Of a DNA stretch of 23,213 nt, positions 21,041-23,213 are shown in pieces. Every line of letters begins with the position of its first letter. Positions within the stretch are counted from its first letter, which is position 1. The stretch comes from Bacteroidota bacterium (GTDB taxonomy: Bacteria; Bacteroidota; Bacteroidia; Flavobacteriales; Weeksellaceae): positions 1 through 23,213 of the forward strand of contig JAFAGO010000053.1 of the NCBI GenBank assembly GCA_023422635.1, written 5' to 3'. The position numbers and the translations under genes are program-made. A model generated the notes under the pieces. That model saw only the letters and a list, made by a program, of their open reading frames with translations. It searched no databases and was not told where the DNA came from.

Positions 21041-23017
21041 CTATATTTTTCTTGAAGTCTTTTTTGATTTTTTATTCGATGAAGAACTTTGCTTTGGAAC
21101 TTCCAACTGACGTGCAGCTTTTTGCTTTAACACCACACCCGCTAAAGGAGGTAAAGTGAGTACGATATTGTTTGGGCGATACATCCATTCATTATCTTCC
21201 TCATCCACAATTGTGGCATTTACACCACTTCCTCCATAATGAGTATCATCGGAATTGAGAATAACTTCCCAGTTGGTTCCCTCATTAACTCCGATTTTAT
21301 AATCGAATACACGTGGGGTTAGATTTAGAACAACCATGGTAACCTCATCAGGATTTTTACCTTTCCTTAAATACACGTAAATAGAATTCAATCCATCGTT
21401 TGCTTCAACCCATTCAAAGCCGGAAGGTTCAAATTGAAGTTCATACATCGAAGGCTCAGTACGATAAAGATGATTGAGATCTTTTACAAAATTTTGAAGT
21501 CCTTTATGAATCGGATATTGCAAGAGATGCCAATCGAGAGATGCCCCAAAATTCCATTCTCTGGTTTGTCCGAACTCATTTCCCATAAACAATAATTTCG
21601 CTCCGGGATGAGTAAACATATACGTGTATAGCGCTCGTAAGTTTGCGAATTTTTGCCATTCGTCGCCTACCATTTTATAGATCATACTCGCTTTTCCGTG
21701 TACCACTTCATCGTGGGAAAGCGGCATCATATAATTCTCGTTATACATGTACATTGAAGTAAATGTAATTTTATTATGCTTGTATTTTCGGTTAATAGGA
21801 TCTTCTTTAAAATAGCGCAGTGTATCGTGCATCCAGCCCATCATCCACTTCATTCCGAAACCAATTCCACCATCGTGAACTGGACTTGTTAATTGTGGAA
21901 AATCTGAACTTTCTTCTGCAATTGTTATGGTATCTGGATAAAATTCATATACCGCAGTATTGAAATCTTGAAGAAAAGCTTTCGCTTCAAGGTTTACGTT
22001 GCCGCCTTCAATATTAGGTTCCCATTCCCCTTCATTTCGCGCATAATCCAAATACAACATTGAGGTTACCGCATCAACACGCAGTCCATCGGCGTGATAG
22101 CGATCGAGCCAAAAAAGTGCATTTGATATTAAAAATGATTTCACTTCTGGCCTACCATAATTAAAAATATAGGAATTCCATTGGGGATGAAACCCCTTTT
22201 TGGGATCTTCATGTTCATATAAATAACTTCCATCGAAGCGATGCAAACCATTGGCATCACCTGGAAAATGTGATGGCACCCAATCGAGAATAATTCCAAT
22301 ATCATTTTTGTGAAGTTGATCGATCAAAAACATTAAATCTTGTGGTGAGCCAAATCGAGAATTTGCAGCATAATACCCTGTAATTTGATATCCCCAACTC
22401 GGCTCGTAAGGATGTTCCATCACGGGCATAAATTCAACATGGGTAAATTCCATTTCTTTGACATACGGAATTAAACGTTCAGCAATTTCGCGATAAGAAA
22501 AAAAACGTTTCGGATCATCTGTACCACGCATCCATGAACCTAGGTGAATTTCGTAAACTGAAATGGGAGCTTTAAGCGCATTTTTATTGACTCTTTTGCC
22601 CATCCATTGTTCGTCGTTCCATTCATACCAATTGGTTGAAACCAAAGAGGCCGCTTGAAGATTTTGCTCCCAACTCAAAGCATAAGGATCACTTTTTTCG
22701 AAAGATTCGCCGGAATAGCTTTTAATGGCATACTTATATAAAGTTCCCCAGGTAAGCCCTTCGATAAAACCTTCCCAAATTCCCGACTGATCCCATCTTG
22801 GAAAAAGTTGATGCATACCAGTGGACCACTGATTAAAATCACCAATAACGGAAACCTGCTCTGCGTTCGGTGCCCAAACAGCGAAATAAACGCCTCTTTT
22901 ACCTTCAAAATCAATGGTATGTGAACCCAATTTTTCGTAAAGTCGATAATGTTTTCCTTCGCGAAAAAGATAGACATCCTGATCGGTAAAAAGTGAGGCG
23001 GGCAGAACTGAATTCAT
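21041..23017 (-). CDS. glgB: 1,4-alpha-glucan branching enzyme (GH13)
   Basis: The 658-residue enzyme creates alpha-1,6 branches in glycogen. A single CBM48 domain (about 40-115, VYFAVWAPNAEQVSVIGDFN) precedes the GH13 barrel. Barrel motifs are DWVPSHF (245-251), DGLRVDAV with the nucleophile Asp315, TIAEES with the acid/base Glu368, and PLSHDEVVHGK with the transition-state Asp436. The all-beta C-terminal domain ends at TLPPLAGVVLK. The enzyme lacks the extra N1 domain of the E. coli protein (728 residues), a common short form. The last 27 or so residues are a Lys/Ser/Gln-rich tail (QSSSSNKKSKKTSRKI) that looks disordered. It is the first gene of the glycogen cluster; a longer family frame is not possible because upstream sequence is non-coding. 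Confidence 0.97.
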   Translation of the reverse strand: MNSVLPASLFTDQDVYLFREGKHYRLYEKLGSHTIDFEGKRGVYFAVWAPNAEQVSVIGDFNQWSTGMHQLFPRWDQSGIWEGFIEGLTWGTLYKYAIKSYSGESFEKSDPYALSWEQNLQAASLVSTNWYEWNDEQWMGKRVNKNALKAPISVYEIHLGSWMRGTDDPKRFFSYREIAERLIPYVKEMEFTHVEFMPVMEHPYEPSWGYQITGYYAANSRFGSPQDLMFLIDQLHKNDIGIILDWVPSHFPGDANGLHRFDGSYLYEHEDPKKGFHPQWNSYIFNYGRPEVKSFLISNALFWLDRYHADGLRVDAVTSMLYLDYARNEGEWEPNIEGGNVNLEAKAFLQDFNTAVYEFYPDTITIAEESSDFPQLTSPVHDGGIGFGMKWMMGWMHDTLRYFKEDPINRKYKHNKITFTSMYMYNENYMMPLSHDEVVHGKASMIYKMVGDEWQKFANLRALYTYMFTHPGAKLLFMGNEFGQTREWNFGASLDWHLLQYPIHKGLQNFVKDLNHLYRTEPSMYELQFEPSGFEWVEANDGLNSIYVYLRKGKNPDEVTMVVLNLTPRVFDYKIGVNEGTNWEVILNSDDTHYGGSGVNATIVDEEDNEWMYRPNNIVLTLPPLAGVVLKQKAARQLEVPKQSSSSNKKSKKTSRKI

Positions 23018-23158
23018 GTATGAAATCTTTACATTAATGATTCTTTAAAGTTACTGAAAATAGTAATATACAGAAGGTTTAATCTGAATATTTTTAAGAA
23101 TTCCAAATTGACTTATGAAATTATCATTTAGATACATTGAGGTATTTCGTTAATATCT

Positions 23159-23213
23159 TCAAATACAAATTTGAGTCGCCTCTAATTTCTCGCTATTGGC
23201 AATTGCTTTAGCT
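23159..23213 (-). CDS. Possible C-terminal end of an upstream gene (fragment)
   Basis: From the right edge the minus strand reads 17 open codons (AKAIANSEKLEATQICI) and a TGA stop at 23161-23159; the other two minus frames hit stops sooner. The residues look like ordinary protein, but 17 codons are too few to prove coding. If real, the gene ends 141 bases before glgB. I cannot name it. Confidence 0.25.
   Translation of the reverse strand, partial: AKAIANSEKLEATQICI

Noticed and set aside
1..23213. Defence island, prophage or mobile element
   Set aside because: No transposase, integrase, nuclease, toxin or phage gene is visible, and the genes are mostly core metabolism.

Overview
The window is about 23 kb of AT-rich, gene-dense chromosome from a member of Bacteroidetes, most likely class Flavobacteriia (perhaps close to Weeksellaceae/Chryseobacterium relatives). 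Four signs support this: repeated TAnnTTTG -7 promoter boxes and weak or absent Shine-Dalgarno sequences; an atpD-atpC pair standing apart from the other ATP synthase genes, with a short epsilon subunit; a DUF4268 protein; and a 2-oxoglutarate dehydrogenase E1/E2 operon of flavobacterial type. The lineage call rests on protein recognition and promoter style, not on an rRNA gene.

Layout, left to right. Every gene is on the minus strand except the Rrf2 regulator at 11108-11515. (1) 1-2559: the start of an exopolysaccharide/capsule locus, a polyprenyl-phosphate sugar transferase followed after one base by a Wzc/Wzz-type co-polymerase that runs off the window. (2) 2560-3147: a non-coding, AT-rich upstream region with direct and inverted repeats. 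(3) 3213-5089: atpD-atpC with a clear promoter and terminator. (4) 5194-7310: a HAD-like hydrolase, methionine aminopeptidase (map) and a SAM-dependent methyltransferase. (5) 7414-10031: an acyl-ACP desaturase and gpmI, each with its own promoter and terminator. (6) 10032-10643: non-coding, with an orphan plus-strand promoter/terminator pair (candidate small RNA) and degenerate REP-like repeats. (7) 10644-11927: a DUF4268 protein, a divergent Rrf2 regulator and a convergent apaG. (8) 12082-16690: sucA, a small secreted protein of unknown function, then sucB. (9) 16807-17847: a membrane-anchored SRPBCC/GyrI-like protein. (10) 17990-23017: a glycogen synthesis cluster transcribed glgB-glgA-glgC and closed by a strong terminator.

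The genes serve central metabolism: ATP synthesis, lower glycolysis (gpmI), the TCA cycle (sucAB), glycogen storage (glgBAC), fatty-acid desaturation, N-terminal methionine removal and surface polysaccharide assembly. I see no CRISPR array, transposase, phage gene, tRNA, rRNA or toxin-antitoxin pair, and no convincing new multi-gene system. The points that merit a second look are small: the secreted protein inside the sucA-sucB operon, the orphan plus-strand transcript unit, the interlocked promoters between rrf2 and the DUF4268 gene, the dyad around the sucA promoter, and a probably leaderless SRPBCC/GyrI gene.
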